This document shows, piece after piece, positions 26,638-34,980 of a stretch of DNA of 41,815 nucleotides (positions within the stretch are counted from its first letter, which is position 1; each line of letters starts with the position of its first letter). Under the pieces are notes generated by a model. That model saw nothing but the letters and a program-made list of their open reading frames with translations. It had not been told where the DNA came from and searched no databases. Where the stretch lies: positions 1 to 41,815 of the forward strand of contig NZ_JAEOAH010000020.1 of NCBI RefSeq assembly GCF_016612995.1, given 5' to 3'. This DNA comes from Viridibacillus soli. GTDB taxonomy: Bacteria > Bacillota > Bacilli > Bacillales_A > Planococcaceae. Made by a program: the position numbers and the translations under genes.

Positions 26638-27753
26638 TTAATGAGAAAAACATTCATTATATAAATCTACAATTTCTCTAGGTATTTTAACGCCTAATTC
26701 ATCTACGAGATTATTCGTAATTGTTCCGTAAAGCGCTTTTATCTTTTGCGTATTATTTGATTGTTGATAATGTTTCATCAGCTGATGCATAATCGTTTCA
26801 TTATACATATCTAAAATCAGCATTTTTTCTAGACACTTTTCCACTAATGCGTTTTGACCTACCTTATTTTCTGAAATCGTTATAAACTTTTCGAGAAATA
26901 GAAGAACGGCCTGTTTTACCCATTGTTGGTATTGAATCGACCATGGGTAAACGTCCCCTTCTAAATAATCTCCACTATAAAGTTCGAGTGCTCTTTCTAC
27001 CTTTAAAGGATGCGTGTCCTTTGTTTGTACTATTTCTTTTAGTTCAAGAACATCACTTGTGAGGGGGACGGACAATTTATAATGATCGTTTACTAATGTA
27101 ATAGAATTTTCCACACCAATATCTTTTAAAGCTTTTCTCAATTGGTAAACAGTTGTATGTAATAACGTCACAGCTTTTGTAGCTTCCATTTCTGGCCATA
27201 ATGCCTCAACGACATTCGCCTTATGAATCAGATTTTCTCTATTGTGCCATAAGAAAATGAATAATTCCTTTACTTTTCTTGTACGCCATTTCACTTCTTT
27301 TTGTTGATAATCTAGTAGCGTAAAGTTACTCATAAAGCGAGCATATAAAACTTGTTGTGTTTGCTCAAAAGGGCCATTTCTAGATTTATATAAAGCAATT
27401 CTTTCTTCAACTTTATTAACTGCCTTTGTTAATCGTGTCATACTTACGGGTTTTAATAAATAATCAGTCGCATTCACTTCAAATGCCTCTAATGCAAATT
27501 GGGGATGTGCCGTTACAAAAAGTACCTCTACACCGTTATACCTTTCCATTACTTTCTCAGCAAATTCAATTCCATGTATCTCAGGCATCTCCATATCGAG
27601 AAAAACAACATCCACTTGTACTTTAAGTAGTTCTTGCAAAGCAAGAAGCGGATTTGTATATTTTCCAACAATTTCTATTCCTTCTATTTTACTAATCATA
27701 ATCTCTAGTACTTCTAAAGCAATTTCTTCATCATCGATTAATAAAACTCTCAT
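26638..27753 (-). CDS. Response regulator with SARP-type output (REC-wHTH-BTAD)
   Basis: The 371-residue protein has a receiver domain (residues 1-120) with acidic DDEE at 7-10, phospho-acceptor Asp53 in VVFLDMEMPEIHG, FVTAHP and LLKPVS. A winged-helix segment follows (~150-235, KVKELFIFLWHNRENLIHK) and then a bacterial transcriptional activation (BTAD) helical-repeat domain to the end (YSGDYLEGDVYPW). This layout is known in Firmicute and SARP-like regulators. GGGGG lies 8 nt before the ATG at 27753. The 5' end overlaps by 23 nt the stop of an older frame (27731-27868), perhaps its lost sensor kinase. No complete kinase is adjacent. Confidence 0.88.
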   Translation of the reverse strand: MRVLLIDDEEIALEVLEIMISKIEGIEIVGKYTNPLLALQELLKVQVDVVFLDMEMPEIHGIEFAEKVMERYNGVEVLFVTAHPQFALEAFEVNATDYLLKPVSMTRLTKAVNKVEERIALYKSRNGPFEQTQQVLYARFMSNFTLLDYQQKEVKWRTRKVKELFIFLWHNRENLIHKANVVEALWPEMEATKAVTLLHTTVYQLRKALKDIGVENSITLVNDHYKLSVPLTSDVLELKEIVQTKDTHPLKVERALELYSGDYLEGDVYPWSIQYQQWVKQAVLLFLEKFITISENKVGQNALVEKCLEKMLILDMYNETIMHQLMKHYQQSNNTQKIKALYGTITNNLVDELGVKIPREIVDLYNECFSH

Positions 27754-27868
27754 CAATTTCACCCCCTGTTATCATTATTGTAATTTTTTTCCCTTCTTTT
27801 TCTTCGTTTTCTAATAAAAATGATGCTTTTTTAATAAATTCCAGCTTTTCATATTGGATTTGAAAAAC
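27731..27868 (-). pseudogene. C-terminal relic of the gene upstream of the response regulator, probably a sensor kinase
   Basis: A 45-codon frame without a start (QYEKLEFIKKASFLLENEEK, then EGKKITIMITGGEID) ends at TGA 27733-27731, inside the response-regulator gene. Overlap with the regulator start is typical of kinase-regulator operons, and the acidic beta-strand ending suits a histidine-kinase ATPase C-terminus. The identity is inference; the residues are too few to prove a family. Confidence 0.4.
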
Positions 27869-27871
27869 CTA

Positions 27872-28490
27872 TTTGTGTACTCCGTTCATTCATTTAATTG
27901 TTTAGTAATACTTAATCCTCGATAACCAATAGGTCTCCAATCATAATGATGTTGAAATTTTCAATTATCTGAAAATATTTTGTATAAGTTTAACTTTATT
28001 GTAAACCGACAAACAATTCCTTGCCTATTCATAGATGACTTTTTCCTGAACATTTTGATTAGAACTATATATACTTCATTTACCTATTCGCAAGGTGAAT
28101 CTCTAACACAAGCAAATGTTTTGGAGTACGGCCTACTTTGCTAAAACTATATTTTCAATTAGTATCATATATTGTTATAAGATGATAATAATAATAACTA
28201 TAATTTGCGATTATACACATAATAACGTCTTTAATGAGAAGAATCTAAAACAGGAATTCCCATTCAATAAAATCCTCTCAGTAAATAAATGCTCAAATAG
28301 TTTAAATACTCTTCTAAATAAATATTTACATAATTAGCAATATCCCAATAGTCTTTATATTTTATGATCTAAATGCGTTTAGCACTCACTTTTTTGAATT
28401 TGGTATAAGGAATAAGATTTTTCAACAGTTACTAAAATCACTTTTTACAGACCACTTTCAATAAAGTTTACTTTAAGATATAAATTACTT
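27872..28490. other. Gene-free AT-rich stretch
   Basis: About 600 bp without a credible gene. A frame at 28116-28337 on the plus strand has no ribosome binding site and poor composition. It is probably the remains of the region from which the sensor gene was lost. Confidence 0.45.
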
Positions 28491-28492
28491 AA

Positions 28493-28540
28493 AAAGAATA
28501 ATTATAATTTACTTTCAATTCATCTAGTAATCTGTTATAT
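28493..28540 (+). promoter_or_regulatory. Possible PerR box and promoter of katA
   Basis: AAAGAATAATTATAA (28493-28507) matches the PerR consensus TTATAATNATTATAA at 11 or 12 of 15 positions, with a perfect right half. A candidate promoter follows: TTCAAT, 16 bp, TATATT. PerR control of katA is established in B. subtilis; here it is a sequence suggestion. Confidence 0.35.
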
Positions 28541-28588
28541 TGATTTATGAAGAGTTCAAACCCATTTTCAAATAGGAGGCACAATACA

Positions 28589-30076
28589 ATGACAAATGCT
28601 AACAACAAAAAGTTAACAACTGCTGCTGGTGCGCCAGTCGTAAGTAATACAAACTCAATGTCTGCAGGTAAACGTGGACCCCTTTTACTGCAGGATGTAT
28701 GGTTGCTCGAAAAATTAGCTAACTTTAACCGTGAAGTTATTCCAGAACGTCGTATGCATGCTAAAGGTTCAGGTGCATTTGGTACTTTCACTGTAACTCA
28801 CGATATTACTCAATATACAAAAGCAAGAATTTTCTCTGAAAAAGGTAAAAAAACAGATATGTTCGCACGCTTCTCAACTGTAGCTGGTGAACGTGGTGCT
28901 GCTGATGCTGAACGTGATATTCGCGGTTTCGCATTAAAGTTCTACACTGAAGAAGGTAACTGGGATTTAGTCGGTAACAACACACCTGTATTCTTCTTCC
29001 GTGATGCAATGCATTTCCCTGATCTAAACCACGCTGTTAAACGTGATCCACGTACTAACATGCGCTCAGCTAATAACAACTGGGACTTCTGGACAAACTT
29101 ACCTGAAGCATTACACCAAGTAACTTATGTTATGGGTGACCGGGGTATTCCAACTGACTACCGTCATATGCACGGATTCGGTTCTCACACATACTCAATG
29201 ATTAACGCTACTAACCAACGTGTATATGTGAAATTCCACTTCACTTCAAAGCAAGGTATAAAAAACTTTACTGACCAACAGGCTGCCGATGTAGTAGCAA
29301 ACGACCGTGAATCTTCACAACGTGATCTTTACGAAGCAATCGAAAAAGGCGAATTCCCTAAATGGTCAGTGTCTATCCAAGTTATGACGGATGAACAAGC
29401 AGAGAGCCTACGCTACAATCCATTCGACTTAACCAAAGTTTGGTATAAATCTGATTTCCCGCTTATTCCAGTTGGTGAATTTGAGTTAAACCGTAACCCA
29501 GCTAACTACTTTGCAGAAGTAGAACAAGCTTCATTTGCACCATCGAACGTTGTACCTGGTATTAGCTTCTCACCAGACCGTATGTTACAAGCTCGTTTAT
29601 TCTCTTATGCAGACGCTGCACGTTACCGCTTAGGTGTTAACAACACATTAATTCCTGTTAACGCACCAAAATGTCCAGTACACAACTTCCACCGTGACGG
29701 CGCTATGCGTACAGATGGCAATTTAGGTAGCACAATGCACTACGAACCAAACAGCTACGGTCAATGGCAAGAACAACCATCATACAAAGACCCTGCATTA
29801 GCAATTGATGGTCCAGTTGATATTTATGACTTCCGCGAAGATGATGATAATTACTTCGAACAACCAGGTAAATTGTTCAACATCATGAGCCCAGAAGAGA
29901 AGCAACGTTTATTCGAAAACACTGCTCGTAACATGGATGGTGTTGAGTTCTTCATTAAAGAACGTCACATCATCCACTGCTACAAAGCAGATACTGCTTA
30001 TGGTACAGGTGTTGCCAAAGCAATGGGTATCGACATTAACGACATCAATGTCAATAAAGAAATCCAATACCGTTAA
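28589..30076 (+). CDS. katA: Monofunctional heme catalase
   Basis: The 495-residue clade-type catalase dismutates hydrogen peroxide in the cytoplasm. It has the distal His in [15 protein letters not shown], the Asn in [15 protein letters not shown], and the heme-ligating Tyr in [19 protein letters not shown] lies 9 nt before the ATG at 28589; an in-frame ATG at 28547 has no site and would overlap the promoter region. It is monocistronic with a strong terminator. Codon use differs somewhat from its neighbours, with more AAC/TTC/GAC and strong-expression codons, as expected for an abundant protein. Confidence 0.96.
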   Translation: MTNANNKKLTTAAGAPVVSNTNSMSAGKRGPLLLQDVWLLEKLANFNREVIPERRMHAKGSGAFGTFTVTHDITQYTKARIFSEKGKKTDMFARFSTVAGERGAADAERDIRGFALKFYTEEGNWDLVGNNTPVFFFRDAMHFPDLNHAVKRDPRTNMRSANNNWDFWTNLPEALHQVTYVMGDRGIPTDYRHMHGFGSHTYSMINATNQRVYVKFHFTSKQGIKNFTDQQAADVVANDRESSQRDLYEAIEKGEFPKWSVSIQVMTDEQAESLRYNPFDLTKVWYKSDFPLIPVGEFELNRNPANYFAEVEQASFAPSNVVPGISFSPDRMLQARLFSYADAARYRLGVNNTLIPVNAPKCPVHNFHRDGAMRTDGNLGSTMHYEPNSYGQWQEQPSYKDPALAIDGPVDIYDFREDDDNYFEQPGKLFNIMSPEEKQRLFENTARNMDGVEFFIKERHIIHCYKADTAYGTGVAKAMGIDINDINVNKEIQYR

Positions 30077-30083
30077 TATAACG

Positions 30084-30124
30084 AAGCCTCGATTAGCTAT
30101 TCATGCTAATCGAGGCTTTTTTAC
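30084..30124 (+). terminator. Terminator of katA
   Basis: AAGCCTCGATTAGC pairs perfectly with GCTAATCGAGGCTT (14 bp), followed by a T-run. Confidence 0.92.
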
Positions 30125-30135
30125 TTTCTGACCAC

Positions 30136-30279
30136 TTATCCACAATTCACCTAATTATTTTGAATTTTCTATCAAAAATACGTAAATAAACTGTTTTCTA
30201 TCCACATACTAACAAAATAAGTGTATAACTCTGTGTATGGTGTGGATAGTATTTTTCTTATATCAAATAGTTATCCACA
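30136..30279. promoter_or_regulatory. Cluster of four DnaA boxes
   Basis: TTATCCACA occurs perfectly at 30136-30144 and 30271-30279 (plus). CTATCCACA, one mismatch, occurs at 30198-30206 (plus) and at 30241-30249 (minus). Four near-consensus 9-mers in 144 bp without any coding frame make a DnaA-binding cluster likely. No dnaA, dnaN or other origin gene is near, so this is not oriC. Dispersed DnaA-box clusters that titrate DnaA or regulate genes are known in B. subtilis. Confidence 0.6.
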
Positions 30280-30282
30280 AAA

Positions 30283-30315
30283 AAAAGCATCTCTCTAAGC
30301 AGAAAAGATGCTTTT
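30283..30315. terminator. Hairpin terminator, strongest on the minus strand
   Basis: AAAAGCATCT pairs with AGATGCTTTT (10 bp). The minus-strand side has eight T, so it most likely ended the transporter gene whose relic lies at 30360-30539. Confidence 0.75.
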
Positions 30316-30359
30316 CTCTATATTATAATAAATTTCTACCTTACATTTCTCCGCATTCG

Positions 30360-30539
30360 CTAAACATATAAAATCTTCGATACATAAATAACAATCGTCA
30401 CTGTAATACAGCTTACAATTGTCGTCACTAAAACAGTTTGAGCAGCTATTTCAGACACAACATAATATTCTAAAGCTAAAGTTGAACTATTGCGAGATAT
30501 CAAAAATGAGCTTGCAATTAATAGCGCTAGGCCACGACA
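30360..30539 (-). pseudogene. Membrane-transporter relic (AEC-like?)
   Basis: A 59-codon frame without a start (RGLALLIASSFLISRNSSTL, then EYYVVSEIAAQTVLVTTI) ends in a hydrophobic helix and TAG 30362-30360. The pattern of a broken helix with Ser-rich turn followed by a terminal helix recalls the end of auxin-efflux-carrier (AEC) family permeases. Upstream, a second frame (FGGSLMLMSFESVVA then stop) suggests a frameshift. The downstream terminator at 30283-30315 supports it having been a real gene end. Low certainty on family. Confidence 0.4.
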
Positions 30540-30583
30540 CTTTCAAAACTCATTAGCATCAAGCTACCACCAAACGCAAAAAA

Positions 30584-30606
30584 CATCCGCCTTTTCTAAG
30601 TGGATG
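30584..30606 (-). terminator. Terminator of the XRE regulator gene
   Basis: On the minus strand CATCCAC pairs with GCGGATG (one G-U), followed by six T, about 40 nt past the stop. Confidence 0.55.
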
Positions 30607-30643
30607 CCTAATACTTATTCATCTTTCCTATCAAGTATACTAA

Positions 30644-31099
30644 TTAGTTTTCTAATATAATGCGTGCAAATTCCTCAGTAGCTGCTTCCCTATCCATCGT
30701 ACTAAACCAACGATATGCTTCGTCATCTAAAACGCGATAATGGTTGCTCAAAATATTTTTCTGTAGACGATATCCCTTATCCTCTTGTACCGTACGCCAC
30801 CATACGTGACCGCCCATTGTTTTTTCTTTTGGACGTGCAATGACATCATGTGCTGTTAGCTCCACTACTTCCATTGGATCGCCGCCCATTGCATTTTGCA
30901 AAATAGAACTTTCTCGGAACAACGCACAAAGCGCAACCGCTGTTGTCCAACCACATTGCATTCGCTGTTTTTCAATTTGCACGAGCGTTTTTTTCGAAAT
31001 ACCAAGTACTTCGGCCATTTTATCCTGTGTATAACCATTCTCTGTTCGTACTAACTTCAATTTATCAGTAGAGATACTAATGATTTGTTCTCTATCCAT
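30644..31099 (-). CDS. XRE-family transcriptional regulator
   Basis: The 151-residue protein has a Cro/C1-type helix-turn-helix at about residues 12-50 (KLKLVRTENGYTQDKMAEVL, then GISKKTLVQIEKQRM). The C-terminal part includes GGHVWWRTVQEDKGYRLQKN and WFSTMDREAATEEFAR and is not a known sensor to me. GAGGG lies 8 nt before the ATG at 31099; GTG/ATG codons 6-9 bases earlier lie next to that site. It stands alone; its target is unknown, possibly its own promoter. Confidence 0.8.
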   Translation of the reverse strand: MDREQIISISTDKLKLVRTENGYTQDKMAEVLGISKKTLVQIEKQRMQCGWTTAVALCALFRESSILQNAMGGDPMEVVELTAHDVIARPKEKTMGGHVWWRTVQEDKGYRLQKNILSNHYRVLDDEAYRWFSTMDREAATEEFARIILEN

Positions 31100-31195
31100 T
31101 TTCATCACCCTCGTTCGTTTCTATTAGTGTAATTTTACATCACAAAAATAGAAAAGTGAAATTTCAACTGAAAATATAAAGGAAAAATCCTATTA

Positions 31196-32770
31196 TTAAA
31201 AGACTGGAGTTTCATCTGTCATTACTACACGATTTCTACCTTGTTCTTTTGCTTCATATAAGTATTGGTCCGCTTTTTCAATTATAGAAGTTTGCTTAGT
31301 TGCCATTAATGGATATTCTGCAATACCGGCTGAAATGGTGATGTTTTTCCCTGTTGGACTAATTGTTTTTTCTATATCTGAACGTAATTTCTCTGCTATA
31401 TTATATGCCTCAACTGCTGATGTATCAGGGAGCAGGATGATGAATTCTTCTCCTCCATAGCGGCAGCATATATCATTTACCCGAGTATTATTTTTCATCT
31501 TCAATGCTAGAAACTTTAAAACTTCGTCGCCAACACCATGACCATATGAATCGTTCACTAATTTGAAACGATCAATATCTAGCAAAATAACAGCATAAGG
31601 TGTTTTCTCTTGTGTCCACTTCTGCATACGTTCATCCAGTGTACGACGGTTTGTGAGGCCTGTTAATGGATCGGTTGTAGATTGGTCCATAAAGAAGCTT
31701 ACTTGTCCATGTAAGAAAGATAAGCTTTGTATTAATGCCTTTTTCAGCTGGATGACTTCATAATACCAGCCTGGCACTTGTGCAAGATTCTTTTCCTCAT
31801 TCGTTTTCATACTACTTTCTGTTAACGCTGCTAGCTGTTGAAGTGGTCTCGCAATTTTTAGCGAAGCCCATAGAATAATAGCTAAAGAAATAATTAGTAA
31901 TGGTAGTGAAACGTAAAGCATTTGCTTCACCATATTCTTTGCAGGCATTAAAGCCATTCGAGTTGGACGCTGAGCTACTACACCCCAATCAGCAATAGAT
32001 ATATATGAATAACCTGCAAGCATATCATCACCTTCTGAATTCGTTAGGCGGCTTGCACCGCTACTCAGCTTTGTAATTATTTCGTGTACAACCATATTTT
32101 CAGGCGCCAAGTCATTAATACATGACTTATCCTGATGATAGATAATGCGTCCATCGCCATCTATAACATAAACGTAAGATCCGTCCTTGTAAAAATGCTC
32201 ACCGAGTACTTCGTTTAATATATTTTTCTCTTTCAAATAAATGGTCCCACCTACAAGTCCTAAATAACTACCATCCTTCGCGAAAACTGGCACTGAGATG
32301 AAGATCAGTAGACGATTTGTAATTCCCTCATACGGCTTGGAGATCATTGGCTTCTTTTGTAAAATTGCTTCTTTCATTGCTTCAGATGTCAGTTTTTTGC
32401 CTTTCAAATCTAGTGATTGAGGTGACGTTGCTAGTACCTTCCCCTTTGCATCCACAATCAATACAGAGTTAAAAGTATTTGTCTGATTTTTCATCCGATC
32501 TGCTTCATGTAAAAGTTTTCCTTCATCATCTATAAAGGTTGCAACTTCTTCGGAACTAATACTAAGTGTTTGTAATGTCTCTTCTATATAATCATTTGCG
32601 GTCATTGCTAATTTTTCCGCATATACACGATTTGTCTCTAGTGTATTTTCCTGCAAGGATTGCGTATTCGTACGATAACTACTCCATAAGCTACTGGCAA
32701 TCGTTAATATGAATGCCAAAACGGCTACACTAGTGATCAAATGATGTAATTTTAGATTAAATTTTTTCAT
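31196..32770 (-). CDS. Membrane diguanylate cyclase with dCACHE sensor
   Basis: The 524-residue protein has an N-terminal transmembrane helix (~13-32), an extracellular double-CACHE-like sensory domain to about residue 285 (SVLIVDAKGKVLATSP, GSYVYVIDGDGRIIYH, GYSYISIADWGVVAQRP), a second helix (~287-307), a linker, and a GGDEF domain from ~370. The cyclase is intact: DPLTGLTNRR, LLDIDRFKLVNDSYGHGVGD, active site YGGEEF, and the product-inhibition I-site RVND five residues before it. It should make c-di-GMP in response to an external ligand. AGGTAGGG lies close (3 nt) before the ATG. Monocistronic, with no EAL domain. Confidence 0.93.
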   Translation of the reverse strand: MKKFNLKLHHLITSVAVLAFILTIASSLWSSYRTNTQSLQENTLETNRVYAEKLAMTANDYIEETLQTLSISSEEVATFIDDEGKLLHEADRMKNQTNTFNSVLIVDAKGKVLATSPQSLDLKGKKLTSEAMKEAILQKKPMISKPYEGITNRLLIFISVPVFAKDGSYLGLVGGTIYLKEKNILNEVLGEHFYKDGSYVYVIDGDGRIIYHQDKSCINDLAPENMVVHEIITKLSSGASRLTNSEGDDMLAGYSYISIADWGVVAQRPTRMALMPAKNMVKQMLYVSLPLLIISLAIILWASLKIARPLQQLAALTESSMKTNEEKNLAQVPGWYYEVIQLKKALIQSLSFLHGQVSFFMDQSTTDPLTGLTNRRTLDERMQKWTQEKTPYAVILLDIDRFKLVNDSYGHGVGDEVLKFLALKMKNNTRVNDICCRYGGEEFIILLPDTSAVEAYNIAEKLRSDIEKTISPTGKNITISAGIAEYPLMATKQTSIIEKADQYLYEAKEQGRNRVVMTDETPVF

Positions 32771-32894
32771 ATGCCCTACCTATTTCTCTAAAATAAATCT
32801 TTATTTTATGTAATAAGTAAAATATTAACATAGCATTCTTATAATAAGTATATTGTTTTATAGTCTTCTATGCTATTTTGTTCATATTTCCCGA

Positions 32895-32938
32895 AAAATA
32901 AAAAATCGTAATTAAGCCATTCAGCCTAAAAACGATTT
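32895..32938 (-). terminator. Terminator of the small acidic gene
   Basis: On the minus strand AAATCGT (32938-32932) pairs with ACGATTT (32909-32903), followed by TTTATTTTT, 46 nt after the stop. Confidence 0.6.
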
Positions 32939-32983
32939 ATCCAAATTAATAAATTATTGACTACAACATGTTTAATATCTCTA

Positions 32984-33133
32984 TTATACAACTTTTCCAT
33001 TATTTCCAATCTCTTTATCTTCAGAACGGTTAAAAATAGAATCTGCATCATCAAAACGTTTTACAGTATCATCAAAATCGTCATCGACTTCATCTATTTT
33101 AATACCTAAAAACCTCAACAGCTTGTCCAACAT
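32984..33133 (-). CDS. Small acidic protein, 49 aa, SepF-N-terminus-like
   Basis: The frame starts at ATG 33133-33131 with AAGGGG 8 nt upstream and ends at TAA 32986-32984, followed by a terminator, so it is a complete transcription unit. The product has an amphipathic N-terminal helix (MLDKLLRFLGIKI) followed by a very acidic stretch (DEVDDDFDD) and a polar tail. The same layout, amphipathic membrane-targeting helix then acidic linker, is seen at the N-terminus of SepF. A peripheral membrane location is inferred. A TATAAT -10 lies upstream near 33220. It is a lone short gene of unknown function. Confidence 0.6.
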   Translation of the reverse strand: MLDKLLRFLGIKIDEVDDDFDDTVKRFDDADSIFNRSEDKEIGNNGKVV

Positions 33134-33295
33134 ACGATCAACCCCTTATCTTTTCGTACTGACATCTTTGAAATCCCTATCCTTGTTTCGATAATTTTTT
33201 TAACATTCAAACAATATTATACATTAAAATCGACAAAATTTCCAATGAAGCGCCTGCTAAAACTCGATTACTTGCTTTAAAATTATTAATATATC

Positions 33296-33493
33296 AGGCG
33301 TGTTGATTAACCAATTTTAATCATAACTATTAAAGTGGTAGGTTGATTTCCGCTACGGGATGCTCGCTTTCCGCGGGCAAGCACCCTCCGCTACAATCAG
33401 CTAAAACATGTAATAATATACGTTAGTATTGAACATAAAAAAAACTATTTTAGCAGTAAATAACAACCTAATATTCCCCTAATCAACACACCT
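33296..33493. repeat. MITE-like element, copy 2
   Basis: About 198 bp nearly identical to 21068-21261, with ends AGGCGTGTTGATTA and TAATCAACACACC inverted. The inner GC-rich core (GATTTCCGCTACGGGATGCT and on) is the same in both copies. TTAATATAT occurs just outside both ends and could be a target-site duplication. No ORF. Confidence 0.8.
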
Positions 33494-33605
33494 TTTAATA
33501 TATATATGTATAAATTCAACAAGGGTATTTCCCCTTTAAATCTTCCTTTCTTATTGTTATCTTATGCTCTAAATAATATTCGAAGGTTAAAATTAAGCCT
33601 AGCCA

Positions 33606-34214
33606 TTATCGTAAATCAAAGGTCATATTAGTATCACTTATCTTTTGCTCAGCGATTCCATAACAGATTAGTTCTTTAATTGAGCGAATCCACTCTTCCT
33701 GGGCAAATCCTAGACGATTTGGCGTTGAAATACTCCGAAGCATAAATACGAGTATTAAATCTCTTGGCATTTTTTTATTCAGAAAACGCTCTTTCTTGCC
33801 TTGTTCAATCAACTTTTGCAATACGTCATACATATTTACTGTAATTTGCTTCAGTGATGTCTTTTTTTGCATAACTATTTCAGAAGCATTCTCCTGAATA
33901 TAATATGTCATCTCAAAAATTTGATGTAAATCCTTATATTGATAGATTTTTGTAAGTAATTCATCCAACTGCACTTGAAAAGTTGCTTGTTGATCAATCG
34001 ACTGCAAATCATCATACACTTCCTGCATAGTTGAATTCATATAATCCAAAATAAGTTCTTCTTTATTCATATAATATTTATAAATTGCTGCCCTTGAAAC
34101 GTCCAATGCCCTTGCCAATAAGCTAAATGTAAAGCCTTCATATCCATACTTCATTAAAAGTAACTGAGTAGTATTAAATATTTCATCAGTTGAAAACTTT
34201 CTCTCTCTCGGCAT
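33606..34214 (-). CDS. TetR-family transcriptional regulator
   Basis: The 202-residue protein begins with a TetR DNA-binding domain: TDEIFNTTQLLLMKYGYEGF, then the recognition helix-turn-helix LARALDVSRAAIYKYYMNKE. The C-terminal ligand-binding half is helical and divergent. GAGG lies 8 nt before the ATG at 34214; a GTG nine bases earlier overlaps that site. It is divergent from the IsdG-like gene at 34567, which may be a target. The ligand is unknown. Confidence 0.85.
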   Translation of the reverse strand: MPRERKFSTDEIFNTTQLLLMKYGYEGFTFSLLARALDVSRAAIYKYYMNKEELILDYMNSTMQEVYDDLQSIDQQATFQVQLDELLTKIYQYKDLHQIFEMTYYIQENASEIVMQKKTSLKQITVNMYDVLQKLIEQGKKERFLNKKMPRDLILVFMLRSISTPNRLGFAQEEWIRSIKELICYGIAEQKISDTNMTFDLR

Positions 34215-34566
34215 TTTATTCACCTCAATTTGTAAAGTATTGGCCTATCATAAGCCCTTATATACTACATTATACCATTCGTTACCAATAATAACGTTGG
34301 CATAGTGACTATTATGCGAATAGAATAAAACCTCAATTTCCATTATTCAAAGCCCCTTCTTAGGATATGAATATTCAATCAAGCAGCGTTTTTCAACATA
34401 TCCTATCAAAGTTCTGGATTTGATGTAGATCAATATTAAATTCAATGGAATTTTTTCTTAAAAAATATAGGCTCTTATTTGCATTGGGGTTTAGAAATGG
34501 TATACGATTTCTTAAAAGGCATATGTTTTTGGCATGCCCATGCTTTAAAAAAAGGAGAGATTGTTT
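34215..34566. promoter_or_regulatory. Divergent regulatory region with inverted repeat
   Basis: TAGGATATG (34361-34369) and CATATCCTA (34397-34405) are perfect 9-bp inverted arms 27 nt apart. CCAATAATAACGTTGG near 34290 is a smaller dyad. Either could be an operator of the TetR protein. No clear Fur box is seen ahead of the heme monooxygenase gene. Confidence 0.3.
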
Positions 34567-34902
34567 ATGTTCGTAGTAACTAACCGTATTAAAACAAAAA
34601 AAGGCTTTGCTGAAAAAATGGCTCCTAACTTTACACGTCCAGGTGCACTCCAATCATTTAACGGCTTTATCAAAGTGGAAGTAGCGGTATGCAAAGAGTT
34701 TGAAGAATACGATGAAATGAGCGTTAATATGTACTGGGAAACACTTGATGGCTTCAAAGAATGGCGAGAAAGTGATGCATTTAAAGCATCTCACAAACGC
34801 CCTGAAGCAAAACCAGGCGAGGCTCCAAAAGAATCTCCAATGCTTGGTAGTCAAATCGTTATTGCTGAGATCGTTTCACGCATTGAAGCTTCACAGGCTT
34901 AA
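34567..34902 (+). CDS. isdG: IsdG/HmoA-like heme-degrading monooxygenase
   Basis: The 111-residue ABM-fold protein aligns by eye with IsdG. It has the N-terminal Asn in FVVTNRIKTKKGFAEKM, a central Trp in NMYWETLDGFKEW, and the heme-ligating His in DAFKASHKRPEA, the Asn-Trp-His triad of the family. It would open heme to release iron in the cytoplasm. AAGGAG lies 9 nt before the ATG; a TTG six bases earlier is less likely. No isd uptake genes are in the window. Confidence 0.85.
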   Translation: MFVVTNRIKTKKGFAEKMAPNFTRPGALQSFNGFIKVEVAVCKEFEEYDEMSVNMYWETLDGFKEWRESDAFKASHKRPEAKPGEAPKESPMLGSQIVIAEIVSRIEASQA

Positions 34903-34916
34903 TATTCCTCTATATA

Positions 34917-34963
34917 GAAAAGGCTCTAGCTGTAGTTAAACTTCAACAGCTAGAGCCTTTTGT
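34917..34963. terminator. Bidirectional terminator
   Basis: AAAAGGCTCTAGCTGT pairs perfectly with ACAGCTAGAGCCTTTT (16 bp) between the convergent IsdG-like and NlpC/P60 genes. Confidence 0.92.
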
Positions 34964-34980
34964 TATTTTTAAAAACTAAT

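Noticed and set aside
28116-28337. 73-codon plus-strand ORF in the AT-rich gap before katA
   Set aside because: No ribosome binding site and a composition expected of random AT-rich DNA.
30136-30279. Chromosomal origin of replication
   Set aside because: DnaA boxes are present, but there is no dnaA/dnaN, no AT-rich unwinding repeat of the DnaA-trio kind that I can identify, and no origin gene context.
34393-34653. 86-codon minus-strand ORF over the start of the IsdG-like gene
   Set aside because: It overlaps a well-supported gene on the other strand and has no motif or start site.
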